Shown: piece after piece, positions 33,872 through 45,990 of the stretch
Layout of the letters: every line of letters begins with the position of its first letter
How positions within the stretch are numbered: the first letter of the stretch is position 1
From: Mauremys mutica
Lineage: Eukaryota > Chordata > Testudines > Geoemydidae
Assembly: GCF_020497125.1 (NCBI RefSeq)
Contig: NC_059077.1
Coordinates: 33,493,340-33,557,339 of the forward strand
DNA: 64,000 nt
Direction: 5' to 3'
Translations under genes and position numbers: made by a program
The notes under the pieces: model-generated
Database searches by the model: none
Told to the model about the DNA's origin: nothing
The model's input: only the letters and a program-made list of their open reading frames with translations

Positions 33872-36060
33872 ACTTGTATTAGTTACTCAGAAGAATAGAA
33901 CTTCTTCATGATTAAGACTAATTTTTCTGTCTTCACATGAATTTTCATTAACGTGGTTGTAATGGAGCTGCCCTATCACTGTGCACTGCTTACTGGCTGT
34001 GGTAGCTCCCAGGACCCTTGGCTGTATTACCTTTTCTGAAGATTTTCCATGGGGCTGGAGTAGGGATGATGTGTCCCTTCCAGTTCACACAATCTCCTCC
34101 CCCACTATTGTGCGGGCTTTGGATGCGTGGAAAGGTACCTGTAGGGTCTGTGTGGGCAGTGGTGGTGTGAAAGTGGCTGAACCGCACTCCCATGCGGAAA
34201 GAGGGATCTCTGTACATGGAGGGTCTTCACCATTCACTGCTCAGGGCAGAGGTACAATCCTGCCATGTGATTATCAAGACAGTAATATTGAGTGAGGGCT
34301 GCTTTTTATTTTACATATACTGAATACTCAGGAAAAATACATAATTTGAAATCCATGTTGCAAATGAAAGTAAAAGAAATAAGATGTGGCTACTTGTCTC
34401 AAATGAGTAACCTCAACCCAATGTGGTAGAGATTCAGTCTTTCATGGGTAAATTGAGTAACTTTTGTGCAATAATGATGCATCCTACAATGTAAGTAAAT
34501 TTTGTTTTCATTCATCTGAAACATGTTTTTTTAGTATCTCAGGACAGTTGCTAATGTTAGTGTAAGTTCCAGTCCTGTACCAGCATCTTCCCTAGTAATA
34601 ATTGCTTCATTTTGAATCTTATTAGTGAAAACGAAACTTACACCTATGGTTATAGATTCTGGGCCAAATTCTGTTGGTATAAATGGCATAATTCAGAAGA
34701 GTTGCATCAGCTAACACCTTGGACCACAATCTCAAACTGAAATATAAATAATTTATCTGGACTGTGGCCTTTTAAAATATACAGACTGTACTTTCTGTAA
34801 CACAAAGCAGTTGTCTGTCCTTGTAAGATTACAAAACCCATTTACTGAAGCAAACAGGTTAAACAAGGTGAAACATTTTGAGATTTCCATTTCATAAGAG
34901 TCGGGACCCATAGGGTCCCAATTTAGGAAAACATTTAAGTATGTTGTAAAACACCTTTCTGGAATAGGGATACTTTCCTGAATTATTGCCTTACACAGTT
35001 TCTTTCCATATTGTTTGTTATAAGTCTCCATAAATACTGATGTGCTGACAGGATATAATTAATCATTGAACAGTTTTAAAGTCTCAGATTTATTCAAAGG
35101 TAAGGGCCCAGACGGGGCCACCTTCCTTAACATTTCCATCAATAATCTTCTTGTAATCCGTACTTTAATTTACTGTTTAATAGGTGTTATGCCATATGAA
35201 ATGCCTTAGTATAGAATAAATATGAAATTAAAGAATTGGAGTTGGCTTACATTTGGTTAAGACAATATATATGTTGTAAAGAAAGACCCTGACTAACAAG
35301 TAGAAGAAAGGCTTTGAAAATAAATTATAAAGGCCAGAAGGGAGGATGTCTGGTTCAAAAATAATTAATAAGATAAGGGAAAGTTTCTGAAAAGAAGGCC
35401 TCTGACTGATGGGGGTGAATGCAGATGGTTTTAAATAAGACAAAAAGAATCTTTCTGAAAAGATGCAAATATGGACTATTCTCACCCCACCTACCAGTGT
35501 TATCTTAAAAGTAAAGCCTATGTAAACTCAGGTGCAATGAAATAGCTGTTGGTCAGCAGCAAAGAGAGGAAGAGATAGGGAGAAAAGACCTTGGAAGAAA
35601 GGAGGTTGTAAATCTTAACTGGATTAAAGTTAAAAATTAGGGTAAACTGTCCCAAATGAGTTGTTAGCTAAAGAGGTAATTAGCTGTGACATCATTAGTT
35701 TGTTGAAGGGTATAAAGAGAGTTAGGAATTTGAGACTTATTTATCAGACCCTACGTAATCATGCTGGGGCACACGGGGGATGAGACGGTTTTCCCTAGGT
35801 GTGGCCTATTTGTAATTATATTGATCATGTGCTTATGAATACTTTGTTACTGTATTGGGAGTAGTGACTGCTTATGTTGAAGCTGTTAGGCATGTTTAGA
35901 GCAATTGTATAAAATACTATTGGCCTTTGAACTTAAAAAAGGCACTTTATGATTAAATTGATATCTGATCTCCCATGTTAATTCCAACACTGAGTGTGTT
36001 CACATACATTGAATATATAAGCCAATATAAACTTTCAGATATAGCTTCAGGTAACTGGAG
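33872..36060. other. Intergenic sequence, possible LTR remnant at its end
   Basis: No coding frame is convincing. At about 35640-36000 there is LTR-like layout (gggtataaagagag at about 35709, later aataaa-free A-rich text), but no matching ends or flanks could be found. The rest shows nothing recognisable. Confidence 0.3.
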
Positions 36061-36689
36061 GGGGTGAAGAAAGGAAACATTTAGGTTGAGCGGACTCTTG
36101 GGAAAAATTTGCTAAGAATGGATGGGATTGTCTTTCCCACTCTGCCCCTATGACCTCTCTGTGTGGGAGGAGTACTGCCAACCCCAAGCATTTAAAAAAA
36201 TAAATTATTAAATAGATGTTGGGATCATTTTATTTGTCTTCTGGTTTCTGAGCCTTAAGGGAGTATATGGCTCACATTTTAAAGGTCTTCTCCACAACCA
36301 GGAAGGTTAGAAAACTTAAAAAAAGAAGAAAGTGGAAAGTCTCACCTTATCAAATTAATGCAAGAGCTGGGGCTTTAAGAAAAACATCAAATATGCTGAG
36401 ATACACATTTTCCTATCTACCCAGCTATCCAGAGTTGGGGCAAGAAATAGAGCAAGGGCTGGTGCTGTCAGAGATCAGAGCCAATTGGAGGCATAGGGCA
36501 TACATGAAGATGGCTCTGGCCTCTTACAGATCCCAGAACTTCATAGCCTATTGCCCAGGTTGTGCAAACCCAGCCCGCAGTGGAATGACAGAGGAGGAAC
36601 TCCACAACAGGATTCTTGAGGCATTTCCTCCTACAGAGTTCCCTCAGGGAGTGTTTTCCACTCAAGCAAATGATCCAGTCCTATGAGAT

Positions 36690-37185
36690 CTTGTTCACCA
36701 TAGAATAGTCTCTGAAGGGAAATAATGGAAGCCACATTGTTTGGGTTTTTTTAAAACATCTTGTAAGGAACTTTTGGTGTTCCTGGGTTGGGGAGAGGAT
36801 AGACTCAATGACCTAAAACAGGGTTTCTCAAACAGGGGTTGCCACTTGTGTAGGGAAAGCCCCTGGCGGGCGAGGCCGGTGTGTTTACCTGCCCCGTCCA
36901 CAGGTCCGGCTGATCGCGGCTCCCGCTGGCCGCGGATCGCTGCTCCGGGCCAATGGGAGCTGCTGGAAGTGGCGTGGGCCGAGAGACATACTGGCTGCCG
37001 CTTCCAGCAGCCCCCATTGGCCCGCAGCAGCAAACCGTGGCCAGTGGGAGCTGCAATCAGCCGGACCTGCGGACGGGGCAGGTAAACACACCGGCCCGGC
37101 CCACCTGGGGCTTTTCCTACACAAGCGGCAACACCTGTTTGAGAAACCCTGACCTAAAAGGTTTTTTCCATCTCTAATTTCTGTA
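36690..37185 (+). repeat. CR1 LINE 3' end split by a MITE
   Basis: gaggatagactcaatgacct precedes the MITE and aaggttttttccatctctaa, ttctgtaattatatg follow it; joined in order this is the CR1 3' end. Confidence 0.7.
36819..37151. mobile_element. hAT MITE (333 bp) inside the CR1 tail
   Basis: Starts CAGGGTTTCTCAAACAGG and ends CCTGTTTGAGAAACCCTG, flanked by a perfect acctaaaa (36811-36818 and 37152-37159). Long inverted arms (ggtgtgtttacctgccccg with its complement) fill the body, giving open frames on both strands without meaning. Confidence 0.93.
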
Positions 37186-37224
37186 ATTATATGTTAGTCT
37201 TGACTTGCTCATAACCTATAATAG

Positions 37225-37778
37225 CATGGCACTCACCTCTCACATGCACCCCTTCTGGTTAGGTGTGTCTGCAGTCTAAATAGTCCGAGCCCTGGTATCA
37301 GGCTGAATCCAGGGCTTCCTCCCTGGAGGCAATGGTTTCACCCTCTTAGTTCCTTCTGTCCTCATCTGGCCCACTAAGTAGTTCAGTTTCCTGTGGCCTC
37401 AGTCTTTGTCAAAGCTTCACCCTTACCTCAGGGCTCATCTAAGTTCAGGCCAAGCAGCCAACCAGGAGCTCTGGCAGGGACTGAGGTGGTGAGGCAGCAC
37501 TAAGCTGTCTGTGGTGCTGCAGTTCTCTTTGGCCAGCCAAGAGCATCATCTGCATTCCTCTGGCTCCAGCAAGGAACTGACTATCTCTGGCTCTGCAGCT
37601 CTTTTTATATGGCCCTCCTGGACCCTGACTGACTGCTCCCTGCAGCCACTCTAGGCTGCTTGGAGGACTCCTCTACTGCTCCTTTCTTGGAACAGATATG
37701 GCAGGACACTGAGGCCTCCAGCAAGGGGCCTCTGGGCCAGTACACTCTGTCACACCACCACATAGCACTTCCTCTGAA
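37225..37778 (-). mobile_element. LTR-like sequence, minus orientation
   Basis: On minus it starts TGTGACAGAGTGTACTGG near 37778 and has a TATA-like atataaaaag near 37604. The far end, near tggcactcacc, is approximate. No target duplication was found. Confidence 0.5.
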
Positions 37779-38596
37779 TTCACACATGGTTGTGACACCT
37801 GTTATCTTTTATACTGCAGCATGTTATGTTGTACAAGGCTGCATTAAGCAGAAACTATTGCTCCACTAGGAAACATGGGCTGCCGGATAACACAACTTGT
37901 CACTTCCCCTACTGTGTGGTCAAGGCTTCTTAAAAAGCACTATATATGAAGCCCATAGTCCACAGGTTTAAACACATCATGGTGAGAAAAACTGCTACCA
38001 TCAAATTCTCAACAAACCCTTCTGACGATATGTTTCTTCGTAGTAACCATAGGTGCACATAAACCAACAGATAATTTCCAGGAAGAGAGATACTGTACAA
38101 TGTAGTTATTGTTATACAATTACCTACTTCATATTGAGAGGTTAAAAAAAAGTCTCGCCTGCATTGTGCCTAAGGTTGCTGCATCTGAACCTTTAAAAAA
38201 AAAAATGAAGGTCCAATCTTGACACTACAAACAAAGACTGGGGGATTTTCAAGGGAGCAGAATCATCATCCCTAAAACTGAAACTAAGTTGCTTGCACCT
38301 ACACAGCTGGTTAATTCCCATCAACAGATAGGCATGAGAAGAGGAGCAGACATAGTCCATTGCTGCCCTTTTCTTCTTAACTTTTTGTTATGTTGATCCA
38401 TGCTGTTCAGAGCAGGTAAGACTGTTTAAAATCCTGTGTTCAGTTCTGGGTACCAGAAAGATATCGACAAAGGGGACTAAATTCAGGAAAAAACATTATT
38501 TGACAAGAGATGGCGAGAATAATTTAGGAGGAAAGATTAAGATAATTAAATATGTATACTTTGGCAACATGATGACCAAAATGGGTCTGACCATGG

Positions 38597-39780
38597 TGTG
38601 CCAATGTATCCCATAATGCTTTATGGGAATATGACATAACTGGAGTATGTTTTATGCTACATGTGCCATGAAACTTCTCTGTAAAGGTTATGGTCTACTG
38701 AATCTATTCATCCTATTTGTACACATAAATCATTTTGTACTTGAAGTTATGAATATTTGCTGTATACTTGCCTGATTTCTAAGTAAGCTTTGTAAGGCAT
38801 TTAGTCAACTCCTTTAGAAAGGAATTTGCGAAGTTAAGTGCCCAATCAAGAAGCACTTAAGGAACAATGCATCTTGGAATGCTCCAATCCATATAAGAAG
38901 TCTTCCTGGAGACATTCAAGATACCATGTGGGCAATGGCTTCTGCCTGTAAAAACTGTAAGTCATGCATGGACATGTGACTTGCCCAGGTGACTCCATAA
39001 CTCCATCTTGGAGCTGGACTTTGCACAGGAGAGAGGAGGGGGTCTCCACCCACAAGAGAAAGTCTATTTAAGCCTGTGGGAGACCTCTCCATTTTGTCTT
39101 CAGCTGGCTAAGGAGAAAGCCTTTCCACCCCAAGGATATCTGAAAGAAACTGGAACAAAGGACAAGAACCACAGGGGGTGTAGGTGATTGCTGGACCAAA
39201 ACTAAAAGGAGACTAGTCTGTAAACGGAAGCTTACTGGTGAGGTTTTTATCTGTACTCAGTTATATTACTGTATTAGATTTAGATTCGCATGTTTTATTT
39301 TATTTTACTTGGTAATTCACTTTGTTCTGTCTGTTACTACTTGGAACCACTTAAATCCTACTTTCTGTATTTAATAAACTCACTTTTTACTTATTAATTA
39401 ACTCAGTATGTGTTAATACTGGGGGGGCGGGGACAAACAGCTGTGCATCTCTCTCTATCAGTGTTATAGAGGGTGAACACTTTATGAGTTTACCCTGTAT
39501 AAGATTTATACAGGGTATAACAAATTTATTTGGTTTAGACCCCACTGGGATGAGTGTTAAAGATAAGAACACTTCTGTAAGCTGCTTTCAGTCAAGCCTA
39601 CAGCTGTTAGGGGATGTGGTTCAGACCTGGGTCTGGGTTTGCAGCAGGCTAGCAGATCTGGCTCAAACCAGGCAGGGCACTGAAGTCCTAAGCTGATGGG
39701 ACAGGAAAGCAGGGGCAGAAGTAGTCTTGGCACATCAGTTGGCAGGTCCCAAGGTGGTTTCTGTGATCAAACTCGTCACA
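38597..39780 (+). mobile_element. Solo LTR, family B copy 1, with 5 bp target duplication
   Basis: Begins TGTGCC and ends GTCACA; flanked on both sides by catgg (38592-38596 and 39781-39785). tatttaa at 39065 and aataaa at 39373 give a plausible U3-R-U5 layout. A perfect hairpin, accctgtataa with ttatacagggt, lies at about 39492-39517. A second copy is at 48087-49380. No internal genes. Confidence 0.9.
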
Positions 39781-40226
39781 CATGGTATACAAGTGTCTGG
39801 AAGACATAGGAGAGAACTTGTTCAGATGGCATACAGGAATTGTATAGACAGTGGCGTAACTAAATCAGATGACACTGAGCAAAGGAGAAATTAGGCTGTA
39901 TATTGGGAGGAGTTTCCTGCAAGGAAAATGGTGGAAACTTCAGGACTTGAGTCATTGAAATCTAGAGGGACAAAGTTCTCAAGAACACAGGAAATTATTC
40001 TGTACTGTCTGGGAGATGGAAGAGCTGATGAAGATTTTTTAAATATTTACATTATTGTATGTATGGACACAGGCTCCAGACAGAATTGGTGCCTTAATGT
40101 GCCAGGAGCTATACAAAGCTCGATGTAGGCATGATCTTTGTTCCAAAAGCCTCACCATCTCTGGAGATCTGTCTTTTCCATCTCTGATTTCTATACTCCT
40201 AACCTCTGCTTTCCTCTTATTCAGTG

Positions 40227-40502
40227 GGCTTGTCTAAATGAACACTTAGCTCCTGGCAAGCTGGAGTGTAACTGGACCTTTCATTAGCCTATTGTACACT
40301 AAAGTGTCAATAGGACCCTGCCACCACACACTAAAACTTCCCTAATGCATTTTGATCTACCCTGCTTTTCAAAAGGCACATGAGAACTTTTAGTGCATGG
40401 CAACAGGGTCCACAAAGACACCTCAGCTAAGTACATGGCAAGTTAGCATGGAGCAGATTCATATCCTAGCTTGCCATGAACTAAGTGTTCATTTAGCCAA
40501 CT
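40227..40502. mobile_element. MITE with about 30 bp terminal inverted repeats
   Basis: gtctaaatgaacacttagct and (inverted) ggctaaatgaacacttagtt mark the ends, continuing into ggcaagct on both sides. No coding. The target duplication is unclear. Confidence 0.75.
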
Positions 40503-41276
40503 TCCATGGTCCTCTTCCCTCCATTCCTTTCTTTCATCCTTAGTGGCTCTTTTGTCTGCTTCTCCTATTGCTATTTGCCTTTTTATGTCTCCTCTTTATT
40601 TCTTCCATATGCCAATATATTTTATATATAGATATTACGTATTTTCAGCTGGTGGACCGGATCAAATCCTAAAGAGTGCATTTTTTAAAAAAAAGTGTAG
40701 TTATCGTTAGAAAAGTGACTTGACAACAACAACATTATGGGGTTCCATATGTAACATTTTATTTTAGATCCTTTTTACTCAGTTTATTTGTCTAAACAGG
40801 ACTTTTCAGCCAGTTTTGCAAGCTCAATTTGAAATCTGAGAATCAAGCTAAATTCTTTCTCCCTCTTACATAATCTGCAGTAATAAGCATTCTGCAATCA
40901 GAATTTAGCAAACAAACATTGGTGTTGATCATGCATAAGGCAGAATAAAATCCAACCCACTCTTTCACAGCTGAATTGCCAGCAGCAGGGAAAACTTTGT
41001 TTGACAGTAAAGTAGACAGATATGACTCAGACACTAGTATCACATACTGTGCAAGAAGGTTTCAATTTTCTGCCTACTAACCCACTTCTGAAATTTTCAC
41101 TGTTGGTTTAAGACTGTCAGATAAATTTCATCCTTGGATGAATAAGTGTGATCAAACTAAAATCTCCCAAGACTCAGTTTTGTATTGGGTATACCAAGGG
41201 AACCTTATCCCTAGTGGTGGTGTTCTTATTGTAGCATGCCTATCTCAGTCAGGATCAGGGTCCCATTGTAGTAGCT

Positions 41277-41580
41277 CAGGGGTCAGCAACCTTTCAGAAG
41301 TGGTGTGCCGAGTCTTCATTTATTCACTCTAATTTAAGGTTTCATGTGCCAGTAATACATTTTAACGTTTTTAGAAGGTCTCTTTCTATAAGTCTATAAT
41401 ATATAACTAAACTATTGTTGTATGTAAAGTAAATAAAGTTTTTTAAATGTTTAAGAAGCTTCATTTAAAATTGAATTAAAATGCAGAGCCTCCCCCCGGA
41501 CCGGTGGCCAGGACCCGGGCAGTGTGAATGCCACTGAAAATCAGCTCGTGTGCCGCCTTCGGCACCCATGCCATAGGTTG
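41277..41580. mobile_element. hAT MITE, second copy, lacking its right-hand end
   Basis: Starts CAGGGGTCAGCAACCT like 32455-32764 and runs collinear with it, but stops at ataggttg, so the last ten bases of the terminus are missing. The flanks are still tagtagct and tactagct. Confidence 0.85.
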
Positions 41581-41744
41581 TACTAGCTTCTGTACAAACA
41601 TCTAGGAACACAGTCCTTGTCCCAGAGTTTGCAGTCTAAAAAGATGAAAGACAAAGGGTGGGTGAGGGGACGGGACAGGAATACAACATACAAATCAGAT
41701 GGTTAGGGCGATGTAAAGGGCTCCACTCACAGCAGGTGCACCTC

Positions 41745-42122
41745 CTTGTGGCTAGGTCTGGGAATTAGCTGTTGCCCCATATGGCATCCTTTGACATTGA
41801 TTGCTTGCAGTGTGGCCCCTCTCTCTCTTCACGACTCGAAGAGCTCCCTCTTCGTGATTAGGCCCTCTGGCCAGGTCACTATACAGTCCCCACTTCTGGG
41901 GTATCAAAGTCTCACTGGATAAGCTGTCCAGATGCTGCCTCAGATGGTCTTCCATGCCAACTTCCTAGTGGTTAGTAGGGAAATCCAGGCTTGCCCGCAA
42001 CTCCAGTTACAGTCCATGGTTCCTATGACTAGCAATCCAGGTCTGCTCAGTCTCAGTTGCTGTTTCCCTGGCCTCTTTCCTACCCCTCTGGGTTTATCAC
42101 CAGAGCTTCTTTTGCTCCCTGT
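41745..42122 (-). repeat. LTR fragment related to family A
   Basis: ccccacttctggggtatcaa, gtggttagtagggaaatcca and ttacagtccatggttcctat resemble 31870-32010 of the LTR at 31806. Confidence 0.55.
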
Positions 42123-42123
42123 T

Positions 42124-42200
42124 GTAGGGTGACCATATTTCCCTATGCTGAATATGGGACACTCAGTAAAATTACTCGTATTCAAGCAAGTTGAACGTCA
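42124..42200 (+). repeat. AGGGTGACCAGA-family MITE fragment
   Basis: gtagggtgaccatatttccc with aatatgggacactcag is the start of the family found complete at 61150-61362. Confidence 0.5.
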
Positions 42201-42534
42201 ATCAAGCATACAAATGTTCACATTTGATTGAGCCCCTGTTAAAAAGAAATACTGTGTAGCTGGATTCTTTTTATTTACCTTCTTATCTTTAAGGCTTTAT
42301 GGTCTGCATAGGGAAGGATGACACACACACACTTCCATACACCTCTTAGGGGGGCAGGTGTGTGACCAACTGACCCAACCCTCCCTGCCTGGCGCTTTCC
42401 ACCCTCCATGCCTGGCTGGCCCCCTGGGATAGCCCCGCCTCTCCTGGTACCTGGCACCACGTCTTCCTGAGGCAACACATGGGGGGGGGGCATGCAGGGT
42501 CACATGCATGGAATCCAAACTGAAACTGCTGCAC

Positions 42535-43010
42535 ACATTGGTCATCTCCAATTTCTGTATGCATGCGAGACATGGACCCTTACAGCAGAACTTGAACAGA
42601 AAATACAGGTAGTAGAGATGAGATACTTCTGTAAAATCCTGGGCATCTCTTACATTGACCACGCCACTAATGAAGAAGTCTGCAGCATCATCACCCAATG
42701 CGCTGGGTCATATGAAGGCCTCCTGAGACCATGAAGAAGTGCAAGCTGAAGTGGTATGGCCATGTAACAAGATCATCTGGCCATCCAAGATCATCCTCCA
42801 AGGGACAGTACAGGGGAAGAGAAGAAGAGGTAGACAGAAGAAGAGATGGATTGACAACATAAAAGAGTGGACAGGAATGGACTTCATGGAGACTCAACCA
42901 CTGACACACAATCGTCAGGGGTGGAGACAATTGGTTGATTGCTCATCAATGATGGTGCCCCAACAACCGATGTGGTTATGGGAGTGATGATGATGATGTG
43001 CGTTACAGAT
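42535..43010 (+). pseudogene. RTE-type LINE ORF2 C-terminus, broken
   Basis: Frame pieces read FLYACETWTLTAELEQKIQV, RYFCKILGISYIDHATNEEV, then after frame changes KWYGHVT, GTVQGKRRRGRQKKRWIDN and IKEWTGMDF. These are the usual last motifs of RTE-like non-LTR retrotransposon reverse transcriptases (CETWTLT..., GISY.D..TNE.V, GRQ..RW.DNI.EWTG). The sequence ends in a gatgatgatg tail, typical of RTE 3' ends. At least two frameshifts separate the blocks. The upstream part of the element is missing. Confidence 0.8.
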
Positions 43011-43389
43011 AGTTTCTAGTGAAATATCAGTTACACTACAAATGAAACTACTGACCTAACTTTTGAGGCCAAAGTTAATGGGAATTGTAATACTGAAAGC
43101 ACCAAACAAGTATGAGGATTGGTGGGAATTTGATAGGCAAACTATAAAATGTGATGTTAGAACTCCACGTGCTATTTGAGTTGAAGTATAGAGGCAGAAA
43201 TTAAAAGACAAGGAAAAACTGAACAATGTCAAAACTTTTAGTCATGGGAAAATTAGTTATGGATGGAAAGTCAAATGTCTAAATGTTGATTTAGATTTAT
43301 TTTATAAATCTAAGGGTAAAAAGAGACAGTAGGTATTAAAACTGCAGTGTACCGAGATATAGATGAAAAATGGAGTAGGTTGTCAAATA

Positions 43390-44090
43390 ATACAGATGGG
43401 TCCAAAAGATATAAAACAGGAAGAGTAGGGACAGCATATTGTATACCAAAATTTGGAATTAGTACATCTAAAAAATATCCAATTTTGTAGTTATGATAGC
43501 CAAACTAGTAATAACCACACTAGCACTAAATTAGATTTGGGATGTGTGCCCAGCAGTGGTCCTTTTGCTGGATTCAATCTCAGGCCATATGGAAATTTTA
43601 AAAAAGGGTGTGTCAATATGTAGAAGTGATTTAATCAATGGAATTATATTTCTAATATGAGAATTAGTACCGATGGGGATTCTTGTAGCATTAACTTGGA
43701 TCCCAGTGCATATCAGTGTAACAGGGAATGAAATGGCAGACAAAGCAGCAAAAAACACTAAGAAATTGAAAGATTGACATAGAAATACCCTTGAGTAAAC
43801 AGGAATTCAAAAGTCTACTGCAGAAAAATTTAAAACAGGAACGGCAAAAAATTTGGACTTAAGGAAAAAAGGAGGAAGAAGATTTTTTTGAATTGTGCCC
43901 TAGAATTAAGGATAATGACATACCTCAGGACCTGGATAGTAAAAATTAATTGCTTTTGTTGGGAGGTCTAACTAGCCATTGTGGCTTAAACAAAAATCTT
44001 TTTCAAATAAATAAACACAAAGATGGACTATGTGCACTCTGTAAGGTGAAAGAAGTTTTCTGAGAAATTGAAACATCTTAAGGTAATAAG
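43390..44090 (+). pseudogene. RNase H and C-terminal part of a LINE (I/Nimb-like), decayed
   Basis: Across three frames: TDGSK (near 43400), DSISGHMEILKKG, VALTWIPVHI then GNEMADKAAKNTKK (near 43690-43760), and later LTSHCGLNKNLFQINKHKDG with LCALCKVKE (near 43965-44060). TDGS, D, and GNE.AD are the RNase H residues; SHCGLN...C..C.V.E is the tail motif found in LINEs with RNase H. Stop codons and shifts are frequent. The reverse transcriptase part of a similar LINE lies on the other strand at 45310-47150. Confidence 0.65.
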
Positions 44091-44452
44091 TTACATCATG
44101 TTATTTAGTAAAAGTATCAGGGAAATAGGGTAGTGCTAGAAAGGCATTGTTATGTTACCTGAAGGACACAGGGCTGAGTGACACTATAAACTGCTAAGTA
44201 GTAAAAAATAACATTTGGTGGTGGCTATAGACTGTTCAGTTAAGTCTGCTTCACCACTTAAAAAAAGGAAGAGAAAAAAAGAGGAAGAGGCTGCAGGGAA
44301 GGAGCCTGCAGTCACTCTCTAGAGGGAAAGAGAGTTGTCAGGGACAAGGCAGAAGTCTGGTTTGGGGGAGTGTGTAGAGGGGTGAGCCCTGGGATCCTGC
44401 CTTGGACTAGGGAGTCTGGCAAGTGGCTCAGAGGAGTGAAGTGGCTAAAGAG

Positions 44453-44570
44453 TAGGGTGACTAGATGTCCCATTTTTAAAGGGACAGTTCCATATTTAAG
44501 CCCTCCTGCAGGTGTCCCGACTTTTTCTTAAAAATGGGCAAGTTGTCCCAGATTTTCTGTCTCTCCTCCC
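44453..44570 (+). repeat. AGGGTGACTAGA-family MITE fragment
   Basis: agggtgactagatgtccca, aaagggacagttcc and ggtgtcccgactttttctta belong to the family at 61150-61362. Confidence 0.6.
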
Positions 44571-44889
44571 ATCAGTACTGATGGGTCTTGCTGCTGGCTG
44601 GATCTCTGCTCACCAGCTGCCTGCCCACCAGCAGTAAGGGGCAGGGGGGAAAATCCAGTGGCTGATGATGGGGGTGGATGTGCAAGGCTGGTGGTGGAGT
44701 CCTTTATGTGCTTCCCCTCTCACTGTCCTTTCAGTGCTTTGCCCCTTCACCACCCCCCAGCCCTGCTGCTCCTCCGAGCCCTGCATGTGCCAAAGCCTTG
44801 CACAAGGATGGCACAGAGAAGCCTCTCTGCCCCTCAGTTAAGCTCTGGAGTGGTGGTGGGGAGGGAGTGATTTCCAGCCTGTTCACACC

Positions 44890-45292
44890 CCAAACCTGCA
44901 GGCTCCACAACAGCCCCCGGGGCAGGGGCTTCGCATCCTCTTAGCACGAGGCTGCTCCATTCCCTCAGCGAAGCCCCTGCCCTGGGGGTTGGTGTGGAGC
45001 CTGCAAGCAGGGCTGGCTTTAGGAACTGCGGGGCCCAATTTGAATACTCGGCGGTGGTCCGGATCTTCGGCGGCGGGGAGGTCCTTCCCTCGCTCCAGGT
45101 CTTCCGTGGACCCCCTGCCGCTGAAATGCTGCTGAAGACCTGGACCGCCACTGGGTGAGTAAAAAAAATTAAAATATTGAAAAGGCGGGGCCCTCTTAGG
45201 CGAGGAGCCATCTAAGGCACGGGGCCCAATTCCGGGGAATCGGGGGATTCGGCCTAAAGCTGACCCTGCCTGCAGGTTCGGGGGACAGGTGT
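44890..45292. repeat. Palindrome with about 45 bp arms, right arm split by a MITE
   Basis: The left arm (aacctgcaggctcc, ccggggcaggggcttcgc) is mirrored by gcgaagcccctgccc and ggagcctgca at 44968-45007, and continues after the MITE as ggttcgggg at 45275-45283. Confidence 0.7.
45008..45268. mobile_element. hAT MITE (261 bp) inserted in a palindrome arm
   Basis: Starts CAGGGCTGGCTTTAGG and ends CCTAAAGCTGACCCTG. The flanks are cctgcaag (45000-45007) and cctgcagg (45269-45276), one mismatch. Confidence 0.85.
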
Positions 45293-45309
45293 TGTAACAA
45301 ATGCACATA

Positions 45310-45990
45310 CAGGTGTTGTAACAAATGCACTGCATGCAATTCATAGTGCCTGGGCTTGTATTAAATACTTTTTAAGTTCTGATTTTGATGATGACCCAAA
45401 AGCTTGGCAGCCATAATCTGTTCTGATTAAGGTTCTGTGTACCTTCAGTAAGGTTTGCTTAGCCACCCCTTAATTAGTCCCAGCAAGACTTCTAAGTAAA
45501 TTTACAGGAAGAATTAATCTATCTTTAACATAGTCTATATGATCTTTCCCAAGTGATTTATCAAATATTGCTCCTAGGAATTTAAATCTTTAACTATATC
45601 TATTTGTTCTCCCTACAGATACAGTTTATATTCCTTTGTAGCTTCCCTTTTTGTAAAGATCAGTTCTTTGGTTCTGGCAATGGAAAACTTGAAACCCCAT
45701 GCAATTCCCCAGTCAGACATCTCTCATAATACTTAATTGGTTCTCTTTTCTGTCATTTTAGTATTCCTGCTTCTAACCCACAGAGCATAATCATGTATGA
45801 ATTGAGTGGCATCTACTCCAGCACATTCATTTGGGAGATCACTTATCATAATATTAATTAAGTAAGGTTGGGCTGCTAAAAAGGGTTCACCACAGGGAAG
45901 TGTTAATATTATATACAGCCAACATAATTTCCCCAACTCTGACGTGCATGGTTCTGTTACTCAAAAAGTCTCTAATCCACTCATTGTAAG
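45310..45990 (-). pseudogene. LINE reverse transcriptase, catalytic and thumb region, decayed
   Basis: On minus, from 45936: AAQPYLINIMISDLPNECAG, VDATQFIHDYALWVRSRN; the FADD catalytic box is degraded to FIHD. Further on (45600-45310): FKFLGAIFDKSLGKDHIDYV, LNLLRSLAGTN*GVAKQTLL, KVHRTLIRTDYGCQAFGS and LIQAQAL. This is the order of motifs in the palm and thumb of Jockey/I-like non-LTR elements. The finger region continues at 46475-47150, the two being separated by an insertion at about 45990-46470. Confidence 0.75.

Noticed and set aside
33981..34295. 104-codon plus-strand frame
   Set aside because: No domain, no neighbouring exon signals, composition not distinctive.
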